Shown: positions 21,974 to 33,473 of the stretch, piece after piece
Numbering within the stretch: the stretch's first letter is position 1
How the letters are laid out: every line of letters starts with the position of its first letter
Assembly: GCA_001970955.1 (NCBI GenBank)
Contig: MPUH01000110.1
Coordinates: 1 to 64,000 of the forward strand
Length of the DNA: 64,000 bases
Direction of reading: 5' to 3'
Source: Stentor coeruleus
Taxonomy: Eukaryota > Ciliophora > Heterotrichea > Heterotrichida > Stentoridae
Made by a program: the position numbers and the translations under genes
Notes under the pieces: generated by a model
Seen by the model: only the letters and a program-made list of their open reading frames with translations
Database searches by the model: none
What the model was told of the DNA's origin: nothing

Positions 21974-22990
21974 ATGGCATCTAGCCTCAGGGAATACACA
22001 CACAACAGCTGTGAGTCTTCAATATTCAGCGACATTTTCACCCCAATCGATGCATTTGAAGAAACCCCTCAAGAACTGCCATCGATACAAGGTTGGCTAG
22101 AAAAAAAAACAACAGGTCTTATCCACAGATGGGTTCGCCGATATTTTTCCTTAAAAAACCATGAACTTAAATACTTTTATAATGACCAACTTGATAAACT
22201 GGGAGGGGTAATTAACTTTGATATCATCACAATCGACGTGCAAATATCAAAGAAAAAATTCAAGCTAATCATTCTTGGAGGCAAAAGGTCGTTCCAATTA
22301 CGAGCATCCTCCAAGAAAGAAGCTTTAGACTGGGTTTATGCGATTTCTTTACATATAAACAACTCATGTGGACGAAAAAAAGTTACGGCAATTGCTTTGA
22401 AGAAAAGATTCTGGAAATTCTCAAGAATAAGTCAAGATGATTTTCAGACTATGGCTTGTACTGGTGATTTACTTTTGTTTCAAGGTAAAGATACTGTATC
22501 TAAGATGCAAAGACTAGTAACAAATAGCAAATATGATCATGTGGCTATAATATTAAAATACTCATCTGGAAGAGTTGCTTTATTTGAGGCTACGGGAGAA
22601 AATGGGGTTTCAATTGTGTTTTGGGATGATTTTACTCTTAATCAATGGGAAAAACTGTATTCAAAGCTGGTTTATAGAAGACTGGATTTTGATAGGAGTG
22701 AAAGAGCTTTAAAAGGACTAGAAGAGTTTATATATTCTGTCGAAGGGAAAAAGTATAAAATCACAGCAAGAACTTTGATGAGTAGTAGAAAAGATGAGGA
22801 CCCTAAAAAGAAAAAAGGTTTCTTTTGTAGCGAACTAGTTGCTATGGCATATAAGATGATGTATATATTGCCAGACAATCCTCCAGCAAGTAAATATTGG
22901 CCAGGAGATTTCGCAGATAGTAAAAACCTCAAGCTTATTAACGGAGCATGCCTACAACCAGGAATGCTTATAGACTTCGACATCAAATAA
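21974..22990 (+). CDS. PH domain plus permuted papain-fold (NlpC/P60-like) protein
   Basis: A 338-residue protein. Residues about 38-130 are a PH domain (QGWLEKKTTGLIHRWVRRYF; final helix KKEALDWVYAISLHI). Residues about 155-338 match the circularly permuted NlpC/P60 (YiiX/YebB-like) fold: GDLLLFQGKD, then KYDHVAIIL with the candidate catalytic His, and FFCSELVAMAYK with the candidate nucleophile Cys. In permuted members the His precedes the Cys, as here. Such enzymes act on acyl or peptide bonds, some on lipids. The PH domain would bring the enzyme to a phosphoinositide membrane. Catalytic residues look intact. Confidence 0.85.
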   Translation: MASSLREYTHNSCESSIFSDIFTPIDAFEETPQELPSIQGWLEKKTTGLIHRWVRRYFSLKNHELKYFYNDQLDKLGGVINFDIITIDVQISKKKFKLIILGGKRSFQLRASSKKEALDWVYAISLHINNSCGRKKVTAIALKKRFWKFSRISQDDFQTMACTGDLLLFQGKDTVSKMQRLVTNSKYDHVAIILKYSSGRVALFEATGENGVSIVFWDDFTLNQWEKLYSKLVYRRLDFDRSERALKGLEEFIYSVEGKKYKITARTLMSSRKDEDPKKKKGFFCSELVAMAYKMMYILPDNPPASKYWPGDFADSKNLKLINGACLQPGMLIDFDIK

Positions 22991-23227
22991 TCTTAATTGT
23001 ATACATAAAATACAAGTAATATCACATCCTCATATAAAAAAAAAACTTTTATCCATATCAAAAAAACCCTAATATTATTCATTACATATTCCTTATTCAA
23101 AATTTATAAAATCCTCTAAAAATATTATCAACTCTACATTTCCTTCTAATAATCATATCATATCCTCATAAAAAAACTCCTATTTTTATACACAAAAAAA
23201 ATAGACAATCCATAATTAATACAAAAT

Positions 23228-24820
23228 CTAACTAGCTATATTAGAAGTTCCCTCAATATAACTACCCAATTTATCAAACTTTCTTGGGAGCTTCAAAAAG
23301 CTTCCATCACTACAAGCCCTTTGATGCATATTTTCCCTCTTAACCCTTTGTATTTGATATTCTTCAAACATCCATTCATGCAACAAAGCATCATCTGGGG
23401 TAATTCTCTTATGATGATCCCATTCTAAACATTGTTCAACAAGGTCATAAAACCCATCTTCACATCCAAAAAGTATTTCCCTAAGACTTTTCGTTGCTGG
23501 GGATCTTTTTTTCCCTTTAGAATTCAAAACGATCTTAGGTTTGTTATCATCATTAAAAAAAAGTTTAACCTTTGTACCTTTATCTAATAAGTATTTAGGA
23601 GGTAAACCTAAGACTTCCATAATACAAAGTAGCTGATCAGATTCGTTTTCTCCAGGAAATATCGGTTTTCCTGTATAAAGTTCAGAAAGTATACAACCAA
23701 AGCTCCACATATCAATAGAAGTAGTATAAGAAAGTCCAAGAATAACTTCTGGAGATCTATAAAATCTACTTTGTATATAAGTATACATCCTTTTCTCATA
23801 AAAGCATGCTGAACCAAAGTCAATAACTTTTAAAGTTGTTCCTGTTATCGATTTAAGCAAAATATTCTCTGGCTTTAAATCGCAATGTATAATTTTATAT
23901 CTATCAATCAACCTTAATGCTTGTAGTATCTGAGCGGCTAATTTCTTTATAGTCGGCAATGGAAGCCCTTGATAATTATTAAGTTTTATATATTGATATA
24001 AGTCAATACTTAATATATCAAACATAATACACTATATAGTTTTTACCATATGATTTCTAAAAACAAAATCCCCTAATATATGGACAATACAATAAATATC
24101 ATTTGGATCTTTATCTTTTATATACTTAAGAATTTCAATTTCTTCTAATGCTTGTTGATAGAAACGTGGACGATTTTTTATGATTTTCAAAGCGATTTCT
24201 TTTTTCTCTTTGTGATCAAAAACTTTGACTACTTGGCCGAAACTCCCTCTTCCCATTAGAGATTTAATTTCATAACGATAAGCAATATGATCACTGATGA
24301 AGATTTTATAATCCCCTTTATCGTCATCAAAGCCAAAGTTGCTTTGTGAGGTTGGTTTTAGTTTTGGCATTCCATAGCTTATATAGTAAATTTCTGTATA
24401 TGAGAGGATTTCTTTATGTTCATATGAGTTTAAAGAACTTGAAAATAGTCGAAGTACTGTTTCACTTGTTAAAGGTAATAACATGCTTTTCCATGTTGGT
24501 TTTTTATCTAAAGATGATATTTGTTTCCCTTTGATTGGGTTTAGGTTTTTTATTAACCCTGAAGCATTTTCACTGAAAGCATGTTTATGCTTGGAATTTA
24601 ATTTAAGACTTGCTAAACTTGGTGACATAAGTTTGGATATAGAAAGTTTGGAATTGGAAACTAATGTTGTTAAAGGTTTGCATTTGATGTTTGAAGCTTT
24701 CGGGGTTATGAGGGATGATGTGTGCTTGTGCTTTGGAGTTTGAAAAATCAGTTTAAGTTTTTTTGGGCTTTCTGGAGAGTTTGATAGTGAAATTGTTGGG
24801 ATTTTTGTTGGTCTTTGCAT
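23228..24820 (-). CDS. Class 2 DYRK protein kinase
   Basis: A 525-residue kinase from exons 24047-24820 and 23228-24031. The 15-nt intron 24032-24046 (GTAAAAACTATATAG, A10) lies in phase 0 and has an in-frame TAG. A basic Ser-rich N-terminal region is followed by a DYRK-homology box (ETVLRLFSSSLNSYEHKEIL, FGFDDDKGDY) and the kinase domain: MGRGSFGQVVKV, ALKIIKN, HCDLKPENILL, IDFGSACF, and the activation loop YTYIQSRFYRSPEV. The second Tyr of YTY is the family's self-phosphorylated residue. The DH box places it with DYRK2/4 and yeast Pom1-like kinases. Complete and probably active. Confidence 0.95.
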
Positions 24821-25533
24821 TTTTATTATAAAGGATTGGGTTATTTATGACTTTTCATTAGTATGGATCAGATATTTTAGCTTAATGTAAAAGCATGGGT
24901 TTTATGAAGATAAAATTGATGTTTTTTCTGTGAATAAATTATATTAGAAATCATATGTTTAGTCATTTTTATTGATGTAGGAAATTGGCTACTTAGGATT
25001 TATAAGCAATTTAAAGATAGGATAATTCGTTTTGGAATTAAAAATAAGGATTATAGAAATTTTTTGATTGTAAGAAAATGTGTGTTTAACTTATGGAAGG
25101 ATTTTATGTTTAGAAAATGTGTTTAAAATTCAAGACAACTTTATTAGTTTATATGCAGAATCAATTAAAGAACTATTAATACTTTTTGCATAAATTTAGT
25201 ATAAATAAACATATTATTGAGTTTGTTTTATAACTATTTAAATAATTTACTTTGAAAAATTATTTTTTACTATTTTATGATAGCATAATAAGTATTGCTA
25301 TATAAAAATGCATAGGGTTTCTGATAAATTTATATGATAAAATCTTTTAGAATATTGTATAAGATGATTTTTAAAATCATTTTTAGGTTTTGTTTTATGT
25401 TTTATGCTTTACAGAAACTAAACTTTATTATGTCTATTATGGTAACTATTATCATATGTATTACTTACCAACATCAATATTTTCCATTAGTGCAAGAAAA
25501 TTAGATAATATATGGCTTGACATAAATATAAAA
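24821..25533. other. Divergent spacer, 713 bp
   Basis: C-poor on the plus strand upstream of DYRK up to about 25390. The last 140 bp are open in frame with the next gene but read as low-complexity Tyr/Ile and are treated as leader. Confidence 0.5.
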
Positions 25534-26190
25534 ATGAATCTGAAGCCACGAAAGGAGAAGTTTAATCACAAGTTGTCAAGTAAAAAGAAAGAATATCTTG
25601 CTTCTGAAAGCAACTTGCTAAAAAGCAGAAATTCTCCTATGCTATTAGCAATGAGCATAATTCGACCCTTAGATACTCCTAAAGGTTCTAATTTTGAAGT
25701 ATCAGAAGAAGTAAAAAGAGACTTGCCTAAAGAAAGTAATAAGGAAAAGTTTAAAGCCCTTGAAGAAATTGGTATTTTTTCTGAGTTTTATACCAGTAAT
25801 CAAGTTTACGATACTAGGCTGAATATAAGAAAACAGAGTACTATACATGTCGCTGATTTTATGAAGAAAAACGATAGAATGCAGCTTCTTCTTAGCACAG
25901 GAGATCTCGGGACTTATTTGCAGAAAAAACATGAAGCAATAAAGTCATCGTTCACTAGGGAAAAAGCTGTAGAAAGGTTTTTTTTCCCATCAGAAAAATC
26001 CCCTGATTTCTATTCTAAGACACCCAAACTTAGCCCAACTTATGTAAAATTACCAAAAATCAACAGCCCGTTATTGAAAAAACCCCCACCTAAGATAGAG
26101 ATGCTTAACAATTTGATAGAGAAATGCGAATATGCTTTGTCACTCAAGCCAAATTTCAATGAAGTGAATCTGAAATTAAGGTATAAATAG
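25534..26190 (+). CDS. Basic protein of unknown function
   Basis: A 218-residue protein I do not recognise. I chose the ATG at 25534 (MNLKPRKEKF) over an in-frame ATG at 25390, because the 48 extra residues are low-complexity Tyr-rich; a unit at 25492-25506 in that leader also fits a 15-nt intron (GTG...TAG, A10), so an upstream exon is not excluded. The protein is rich in Lys, Ser and Pro, with a short PPP motif near the end and no domain that I can name. Probably disordered and cytoskeletal or regulatory. Confidence 0.65.
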   Translation: MNLKPRKEKFNHKLSSKKKEYLASESNLLKSRNSPMLLAMSIIRPLDTPKGSNFEVSEEVKRDLPKESNKEKFKALEEIGIFSEFYTSNQVYDTRLNIRKQSTIHVADFMKKNDRMQLLLSTGDLGTYLQKKHEAIKSSFTREKAVERFFFPSEKSPDFYSKTPKLSPTYVKLPKINSPLLKKPPPKIEMLNNLIEKCEYALSLKPNFNEVNLKLRYK

Positions 26191-27938
26191 TAATTAAGTG
26201 TATATGTCTTATATAAAATATTTGTGGTTTTTATATATACATTTTCCTCAGATAAAACTAGAAAAAGGGAGAAGATAAACATAATTACTAGATGAATGAT
26301 TGAATTACATTTTTTAATAATTTTGTGGATTAATTAAGGAAATAGTTGTAAATGTTGAAATAATTGGATATGCTGAAATAGTTTGAAATTTTTTTTTTCT
26401 AAGCTGCTAAAAGAAATATTTTCTTCTGAGTTTTACCCTTTGATTTTTTTTTCTGTTGAAATTTAATAATAATAAACATCAAAATACAGTTATTAGGATT
26501 ATTAAATTAATAATAAAACAAATATCTAATAAGTAAAATCAACTTTAGTCGTATTATCATAATACAAATATTCATAGTATATTTATAGTAGATTTTATTA
26601 TATCAGAAATCATAATATACCATAAGTTTCATATGTATATCTAAGATGATATAAATCATTATGATTATTAATCATATCTAAATAAGATAAAAAAATCTAT
26701 TTTTTAAACATTTTCTATTTATATTTTTACAACACCCTTTAATATCTTAGATTTTTATTAGATTATCCATATAATACTTGTTATAATTATCAATATCCTA
26801 AAACATATTCAGTAATTATACACACAAATACCCAAAAACCAAATAAAAAATACTAAAAATCTTTTATTTATACTCAAAAAAAATTTTCTTATCATATCCT
26901 TACTAAAATCATATATTTTATCTTCATCACTTTAAACTCAATATTAATTAAAAATCTTGTTTTTAAAAATACCCTATTCCTAACTCGAAGTATTAGCCAT
27001 AACAAATTAAACAACTTAATTTTCTATATATTATAATTTTTTTCTTTGATAAAGCTTCTAAATTCTCAATAATACATCTGAAAATGCTTGAAAAAAATAA
27101 AATATTAACTTTGTCCTTCAAATAATTTCCTATTAACAAGATATAATGGGTCGAAATCTATCATAGAGTATATAAAGCCTAGTATTCACATAAAATTATT
27201 TTTTAAGGGTTGGACAGCATATTTTCTAAGAATAGTCTTGCCAAAAATTGAATCTTTAACTTTTCTCATGACCTTAAAATTTTCTTGCATAAACCTATTA
27301 TTTGGATATATTAAAGAAGGTATTAACATTGATTGTAAATTTTTAGTTAGGATGAAAGAGAATATTTAATTAAAATTATGCATTAGAATTAAGGGAAAAA
27401 AGTTTTCTTAGTCCTGCTATAGATATCTCAGTATTGAATATAGTTACTTGTTAACAGAAAATTGCATAGATGATTAACAATTTTATTCCTTATCACAAAT
27501 CCGTGAGAAACTAAATTATTATTATAAACAAAATATACTTTTCTTAAGGAAAACTTTTATTATCCAAAGATTTTAAATTATAAACTACTGATTTATACAT
27601 TTTTAACATAAGGATCTAAAAATTTTTTTTGGTAAAAAGGTAATCTTTACAAACTATCCTAGAGTTTGAAATAGTTAAAGATCAAAATCATGTTTTTCAG
27701 AAAATATGATTTGTTATTCCTGTTGCTATATAATATATAGATATATAAGAATCTTCATTGATATATAGGAACCCTTACTGATATTATAAAGTTTAAATTT
27801 GTTGTAAAAACCCAAGAAACCAAAAAATTCAGTAACTTGAAATTAATCTTCAAAATAACTGAATATAATTCACATAAAAGAGCCCAAATTTCAACTTAAA
27901 AGGAACTAAAAACTCATAAAAAGTTTAAACATTAGATC
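26191..27938. other. Long spacer, 1.75 kb
   Basis: AT-rich. About 26540-27060 is strongly G-poor on the plus strand; 27100-27560 has more balanced base composition and holds the coding remnant at 27105-27356. I found no tRNA-like or other RNA signature. Confidence 0.5.
27105..27365 (-). pseudogene. Coding-like island with one internal TGA
   Basis: A minus-strand frame of about 86 codons that is protein-like (for example KVMRKVKDSIFGKTIL and DFDPLYLVNRKLFEGQ) and interrupted only by one TGA. It has no obvious start. Upstream to about 27560 further short protein-like pieces occur in shifted frames. I cannot name the protein. Either a decayed gene or DNA from a genome that reads TGA as Trp, such as a mitochondrion. 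Confidence 0.3.
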
Positions 27939-28277
27939 TTACTCATCTTCTTTGAATTTTTCTATTAAATCGCCAGCTTGGAAACCTTGTCTTTCTAATG
28001 ATTCTTTATGGTCTTCAAGTATCATTACGATTTCTCTTTTTATACGGTCTAAATGAATATCCCTTTTTGCAATACTATTTTCAAGCATTTGAGAGATTTT
28101 TTTAAGATCATCAAGCTCTGATAAAGATATTTCATCTTTACGCTTTTGAGCTTCTTTTATAGGATCAAGCCACTCTCCTTGAAGTGGATCGAAATGAATA
28201 GAGAGGGATTGGATATGAATAATTTTTGATTGAGGTTCCTCAACTTGTTGTGCTTTTCGCCTTATATATATTGACAT
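27939..28277 (-). CDS. Small helical protein of unknown function
   Basis: A 112-residue single-exon gene. The N terminus has strands (IIHIQSLSIHFDP) and residues 45-110 form one or two charged helices. No recognised family. Codon use and complete start and stop look normal for this region. Confidence 0.65.
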   Translation of the reverse strand: MSIYIRRKAQQVEEPQSKIIHIQSLSIHFDPLQGEWLDPIKEAQKRKDEISLSELDDLKKISQMLENSIAKRDIHLDRIKREIVMILEDHKESLERQGFQAGDLIEKFKEDE

Positions 28278-28804
28278 ATGCTTTATTGAATATTAAATAT
28301 TGTAGGAAAAATGAAAATAAAAAAGGAAAAAAATATGTAAGTTGGACTATTTGGCGTGAAAAATTATGATTGTGATGATTGAAATTGAGATTATAGTTTA
28401 AGAGATAAATTAATGATGATAGATGTTAATTGGGTTATTAGGAAAAATTATATATAGGATTTTATTTTTTGTAGACTTTGATATTATTTTGATAAGATAT
28501 AATCATTACCAGTTTCTAATATTAGATTGCAATACCTTAAGCCTTATATCAGATTATTATATACTTGAATTTTTTATATACTTTTAACACCACTTTCTCC
28601 TTTCTTTATACTAATCATCATAAAAAAGACAATTTTCTGCATTAAACCTTTACATATAATTTTATATACTTTTAACACCACTTTCTCCTTTCTTTATACT
28701 AATCATCATAAAAAAGACAATTTTCTGCATTAAACCTTTACATATAAACCTTAATCATAGATATAATCATTATACAACCCAAAACAATTTTATTAACAAA
28801 CTAT
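28278..28804. other. Intergenic, 527 bp, with tandem duplication
   Basis: C-poor left half, G-poor right half on the plus strand. The right half contains the 88-bp tandem duplication at 28572-28747. No gene seen. Confidence 0.55.
28572..28747. repeat. Exact 88-bp tandem duplication
   Basis: Positions 28572-28659 and 28660-28747 are identical. It sits just downstream of the PPR gene. No N lies between the copies, but as other exact duplications in this window mark contig joins this may also be an assembly product. Confidence 0.9.
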
Positions 28805-31774
28805 TCAATTATACTTGATATTAAAACTTCTTTCACCCATCGGAGCTTTTTTAGCATATGTTTTCTTCGTCAACACATAAGAATTTTCAGTAGTCATCCC
28901 TGGTGACCCATTTTTCTGATCCTTACCACCCATAGTCACATAACTTTTTTTACTCATCACATAACTATTTTCCGCATTATACCCAGATAAACTTGAAGAA
29001 GTCATATTCCTTTTTATATTCCCTTGATTAAATCCATAATCACTAATCACACTTATCTCAGGTTCTACACCTAAACTTATCATTTTTTCTTTAACCTCAC
29101 TCGCCCATTGAATTTTCAAAGTGTTTTTTGTCGCTACAAGATTTCTCAACAAATTGTTGTAAACATCTTCAGCCAGAATTACTTCCATAGTAAAACTGTC
29201 CATAGCGATTTTATAAGCACTATCTAATTGTTTAGCATAAACACATCCATTGACTAAAGTATTAAAAGTTACCTTGTCACCTTTAACTCCACTTTTTATC
29301 ATATCTGCATATAATTGTAGAGCTTTATGAATTTGTTTACATCTTATACATGTTTGTAATAAACATGTATAAACAATCATCCCAGGCATAACTTTAGCTG
29401 TTTTCATATCTTCTAAAACATCTAAAGCTCTATTGATTTGTTTGTTTTTACCATATAATTTGATAAGTATTGAATATGTTACATTACTTGGCTTGATTTT
29501 TAAAGCTTTCATATCACTGTATACTTTTTCAGCTATTTCTAAATTGCCAAGTTTCGCACATCCATCAAGTAATGAGTTGAAAAGAACTTCATCGGGTTGT
29601 ATGGAGTTAAATCTCATAGTGTTTAAAACTTCCAAAGCTTTTAACACGTCACCTGCTCTGCAAAGACCTTTTATCATAGTTGAATAAGTTATCAGATCAG
29701 GCTGCATACTTTGCTGCATTTCTAAAAAGAGCATGTTTGCTGTTGCCATATCTTCTGATCTTACAGCGCAATCAAGTAATGAATTATAAGTAACATTATT
29801 GGGTGTAACATTAAGCTTCATTTCAGCAAAAAGCTTAAGGGCTTTAGGTAAATTCTGGGTTTTCGAGTACCCTTTAATCATAGTCGTATACAAAATTGTA
29901 TTAAGTATTATCCCTTCAGCTTGCATCGAAGAAAAAATATCTTGTGCCATATCAATATCCCCTGACCTAACACAAGCATCTAATAAACATCCATAAGTAA
30001 CATCATTAGCCTTAAGGTTTTTAGCTGTCATTTGCCTAAATGTCTCTAATGCTTTCTTTAACATATTAGCTTGTCCATAAGCTTTAATCATAATCCCATA
30101 AGTAACCGAGCTAGCTTCAATCCCTGATTTTTGCATTTGCCCAAAAACTTCAACACATTTTCTAGTATCTCCAACTCTAGCACAAGCATCAATCAAACAA
30201 TTATAAAGAACTTCATCAGGAGTAACTTGACCTTTTTCTAATATTTTAAATGTCTTATCAAGATCATATGAACTATTTTCCCCTTTAATCCCTTTAACAA
30301 GTGTTGAATATGTGAAATTATCTGGATTCAATCCATTGTTTTGCATTTCTTCTAAATACTCCCATGCTAATGATAATTGATTACATCTAACACAAGTGTC
30401 TATAATAGAGTTATAAGTGACTTCATTAGGTTTAATCCCACTAGTTTTCATTTTTTCAAGGATTTCTATGGCTTTATCAACATTTTTGCTTTGACTAAAA
30501 CCTTTGATTAGAGTGTTGTAAGAAATTTCATCATGTTTGGGCATATCTTTAAATAACTCTAAAGCTTTATCGAGTTTCTTTGCGCTAACGCATGCGTCTA
30601 ATAGGCAGTTATAAAGGATTTCATCAGGGACTAAGGTGTTACTTGTTTTTAAAGCTGTTAATAGGTTAAAAGCTTTGTCTATATCCGCATTTTCTCCTTC
30701 AGATTTGATTCCTCTTATTAGACTGGAGTATGTGTAATTATCAGCAATCTGATTTTTTTCTGTCATTTCATCAAGGATTTGCCATGCGAAATTCATTTTT
30801 TGGCACCTTACGCTTATGTCAATAAAGGAATTATAAAGGGTTAAAGTGAAATTGTAGTGGTTTAAAGTAAGGGTATCAAAAATCTCAGTTACATGTTCGA
30901 ATTTACATGATTTACTACAGGATTCAAGGAGATTCACAAGAACTATTTCTTCAATAGTTGCTTTGAATTCTATCATTGTATAAAATATTTTCAAAGCTGA
31001 GTCTATGAGGTTGTATTTTATATACAGTTTTAACATTGATGTTTGAGTTGATGATGATGGATTAGGTATTGTAGTAAATATTTCTTGGGCTAGGTCTAGG
31101 AAATCTAGTTTACTAGCATATTCTAAAGTATTTGATAATACTTCTGGATCTTGTAACATATCTTTGTATGATCTATAAAGGGATAATGCTCTTTCGTTAT
31201 TGTGGCTTTTGATGAGATAGTGGAGAAACTTAGGGAGCATTTGCAATTTATAATCGCTTTCTTCGAATATTTTTAAAGCTTCTTCGATTTTTCCTTGTTT
31301 CGAGTAGCAATCCATAATCATAAGGTGTATTTTTTCACTGATTATCTCTTGTTTCGAGGATATTTCTTTGTAGACCTCGATAACTTTGCTAGTCTTTCTT
31401 GATTGGTTTAATGTTTCCATTATTATTTCATATGTTTCCATAGTTGGCCGAGGCATTTTTGAGTTGAATTTCATATTTTCAAATATCTGCATAGCTCTTT
31501 CTATATACTTCATTTCAGTACAAGTGCGTAAAACTAAGTGAAATACCTTTATATCAGGGATTTCTGAATTTTCTGCATAGTTTTCTAAATAAGATATCGC
31601 TCTTTCAATATATCCATCAGCAATTGCTTTTTCAATCATCATAGCGAAATCATTGACTAACATGATGTTTTCTTCATCCTTATTGAACAAATGAAGGGCT
31701 AAGTACCCTAAAATAAAACAAAACACTCCAAGTAATTCTGGTATGTATGGGCTCAGACTTTCGACAAATGCCAT
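28805..31774 (-). CDS. Membrane-anchored PPR protein
   Basis: A 989-residue single-exon gene made almost wholly of 35-residue P-type pentatricopeptide repeats, about two dozen between residues 35 and 900; the unit core reads like VTYNSLIDTCVR or ITYSTMIKGLCR. Fixed Asn/Asp/Ser at unit ends suggests base recognition by the PPR code, so single-stranded RNA binding is likely. Unusually, residues 10-30 are a hydrophobic span (YIPELLGVFCFILGYLALHL) rather than a basic Arg-rich organelle presequence, so the protein may be anchored in a membrane. The tail has two similar pieces (ENSYVMSKKSYV and ENSYVLTKKTYA). No catalytic extension is present. Confidence 0.93.
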   Translation of the reverse strand: MAFVESLSPYIPELLGVFCFILGYLALHLFNKDEENIMLVNDFAMMIEKAIADGYIERAISYLENYAENSEIPDIKVFHLVLRTCTEMKYIERAMQIFENMKFNSKMPRPTMETYEIIMETLNQSRKTSKVIEVYKEISSKQEIISEKIHLMIMDCYSKQGKIEEALKIFEESDYKLQMLPKFLHYLIKSHNNERALSLYRSYKDMLQDPEVLSNTLEYASKLDFLDLAQEIFTTIPNPSSSTQTSMLKLYIKYNLIDSALKIFYTMIEFKATIEEIVLVNLLESCSKSCKFEHVTEIFDTLTLNHYNFTLTLYNSFIDISVRCQKMNFAWQILDEMTEKNQIADNYTYSSLIRGIKSEGENADIDKAFNLLTALKTSNTLVPDEILYNCLLDACVSAKKLDKALELFKDMPKHDEISYNTLIKGFSQSKNVDKAIEILEKMKTSGIKPNEVTYNSIIDTCVRCNQLSLAWEYLEEMQNNGLNPDNFTYSTLVKGIKGENSSYDLDKTFKILEKGQVTPDEVLYNCLIDACARVGDTRKCVEVFGQMQKSGIEASSVTYGIMIKAYGQANMLKKALETFRQMTAKNLKANDVTYGCLLDACVRSGDIDMAQDIFSSMQAEGIILNTILYTTMIKGYSKTQNLPKALKLFAEMKLNVTPNNVTYNSLLDCAVRSEDMATANMLFLEMQQSMQPDLITYSTMIKGLCRAGDVLKALEVLNTMRFNSIQPDEVLFNSLLDGCAKLGNLEIAEKVYSDMKALKIKPSNVTYSILIKLYGKNKQINRALDVLEDMKTAKVMPGMIVYTCLLQTCIRCKQIHKALQLYADMIKSGVKGDKVTFNTLVNGCVYAKQLDSAYKIAMDSFTMEVILAEDVYNNLLRNLVATKNTLKIQWASEVKEKMISLGVEPEISVISDYGFNQGNIKRNMTSSSLSGYNAENSYVMSKKSYVTMGGKDQKNGSPGMTTENSYVLTKKTYAKKAPMGERSFNIKYN

Positions 31775-33236
31775 TTATAAATTTGAAATATGAATTTTGA
31801 AAATGGCCTGTTTGAATAGAAAAATAGGCAATTTTTTTTGGGTTGTGGGTTTTGGATTTATTTTAAGAGTTAAATTGTTATAAATTTATGTGTTTTTATG
31901 ATAAGGAAATTATATTTAGATCAATAGAAAATTATGCATTTGGTGGGTATTTGATAAGAATTTTTTTGTTTTTAGAATTGTGTGATTTTTTGATTAGGGA
32001 TTATGATAAGGATATTGTTGTAGTCAAGATACATTTTTTGTGTTGTAATCAGGCTATAATTTGATCAGGTATTAAAAATAATATTGTGATTTTATTAGGG
32101 AAGCTTATCAAAAAGATTATCGTGATGATATTTTTAATTTATATAAGTACGAATAAATTTAGGGACTTTATTATGATAATAATAGAATATCCAATGGATT
32201 TTCTTTATATTGATTGGATTTGTTATTTGTGTCTTTTATGTTTGTTTTATAAGTGACTTTTGAATTTTTGCAATAATTTTTATTTTATAAGTCACAACTG
32301 TTAATATTTTAAACCAAAATTAGGTGTAAACCGTATTGAAAGCCAAAGAAAAAATAGTAGTAGTTTTAGATAATATGAGAATTTATTAGTTTTCAATTTT
32401 TGAAAAAAAATGATGATTTTAATTTTTATTATTCTGATATATGATTATGGGTAATTTTGGTAAGTAGCCGATTTCTATAACTAAATTTCACATTAAAAAG
32501 TGGTTTTCTTACGCATAGGTACGCTTTTTTTGTTTAATTATAACAAAATAATGATTTTGATTTTTTTCCCCTAATATCATATAGTAAATAAGTATTTACA
32601 AGGTTAATATGCAATATGCAATATACTATTTTTATGATTTATTATGATATTCTAATTTACTATAACTTATATACTTTATTATATCATAAATATCTCACAT
32701 CTCAATCTAAAATTGCTTATTACTCCAAACATTTTTATATTTTTCACTTAATTAAAATCCTTTCAATCTAATAATTTCATTTCCTTTATAATAAATACTC
32801 TCAAAGCTTTAGCTAATATTTTCACTTGTTACTTTAAAACAATATAAAAAACTATGAATAGAATGTCATCATATAAAATGGTCCATAACTTGAAATATAA
32901 TAACTAAGCCTTTTAAACTATATATTAAATTTAACCAATGCTAAGCAACTAAAACTTAGATACTTACTTAAATTATTTTACTATAAAATTATGCTAAAAT
33001 TTTAATAACTAATGAATTAATTTCTATTATAGATTTTGCAAAACGCCAGAATTATGGCATCACTTTAACAATAATAATTTTATTTTGATTTCCATTACCA
33101 ATAGATTATACCCAATAATTTTCCTGAAAATTATACTATATTTTTCTCTAGCTATTTTAGAAATTATTTTTTACTGTATTTAAATGGCTTGCAATTTATC
33201 TTCGGATTTCGTAAGCTTGTCTTTTAAATTATATGT
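31775..33236. other. Long spacer, 1.46 kb
   Basis: C-poor on the plus strand to about 32280 (5' side of the PPR gene), then mixed, then G-poor from about 32640. No gene, tRNA or snRNA recognised. Confidence 0.5.
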
Positions 33237-33473
33237 TTATATAAAAAGCATATGAGGAGATAATTCAAGGTCAGCAGAGACCTCTATTATTCTCGTAAGA
33301 TTCCTGTGATACTTGCAATACATGCTTATCTTTTGATTCCTTGATGCAGTGATTATCCTCAGTGGTTTATGATAATGAATTTTCATTAGTAATGCTGTCT
33401 CAGGAATGTTATCATATGTATTACTTTTATGAGCTAATGGTATGCATCCCATGATTATATTACTATAACCCAT
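33237..33473 (-). CDS. Small ORF with gene-like flanks, 78 residues
   Basis: A minus-strand frame starting MGYSNIIMGC with more balanced base composition than its surroundings and a normal residue mix (CKYHRNLTRIIEVSADLEL). Its flanks show the skew seen at proven genes: C-poor plus strand upstream and G-poor downstream. No domain recognised. After the stop, another dozen protein-like codons follow in frame. Confidence 0.38.
   Translation of the reverse strand: MGYSNIIMGCIPLAHKSNTYDNIPETALLMKIHYHKPLRIITASRNQKISMYCKYHRNLTRIIEVSADLELSPHMLFI

Noticed and set aside
25390-25533. Longer N terminus for the 25534 gene
   Set aside because: The 48 residues are low-complexity Tyr/Ile; the later ATG begins normal composition. 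An upstream exon remains possible.
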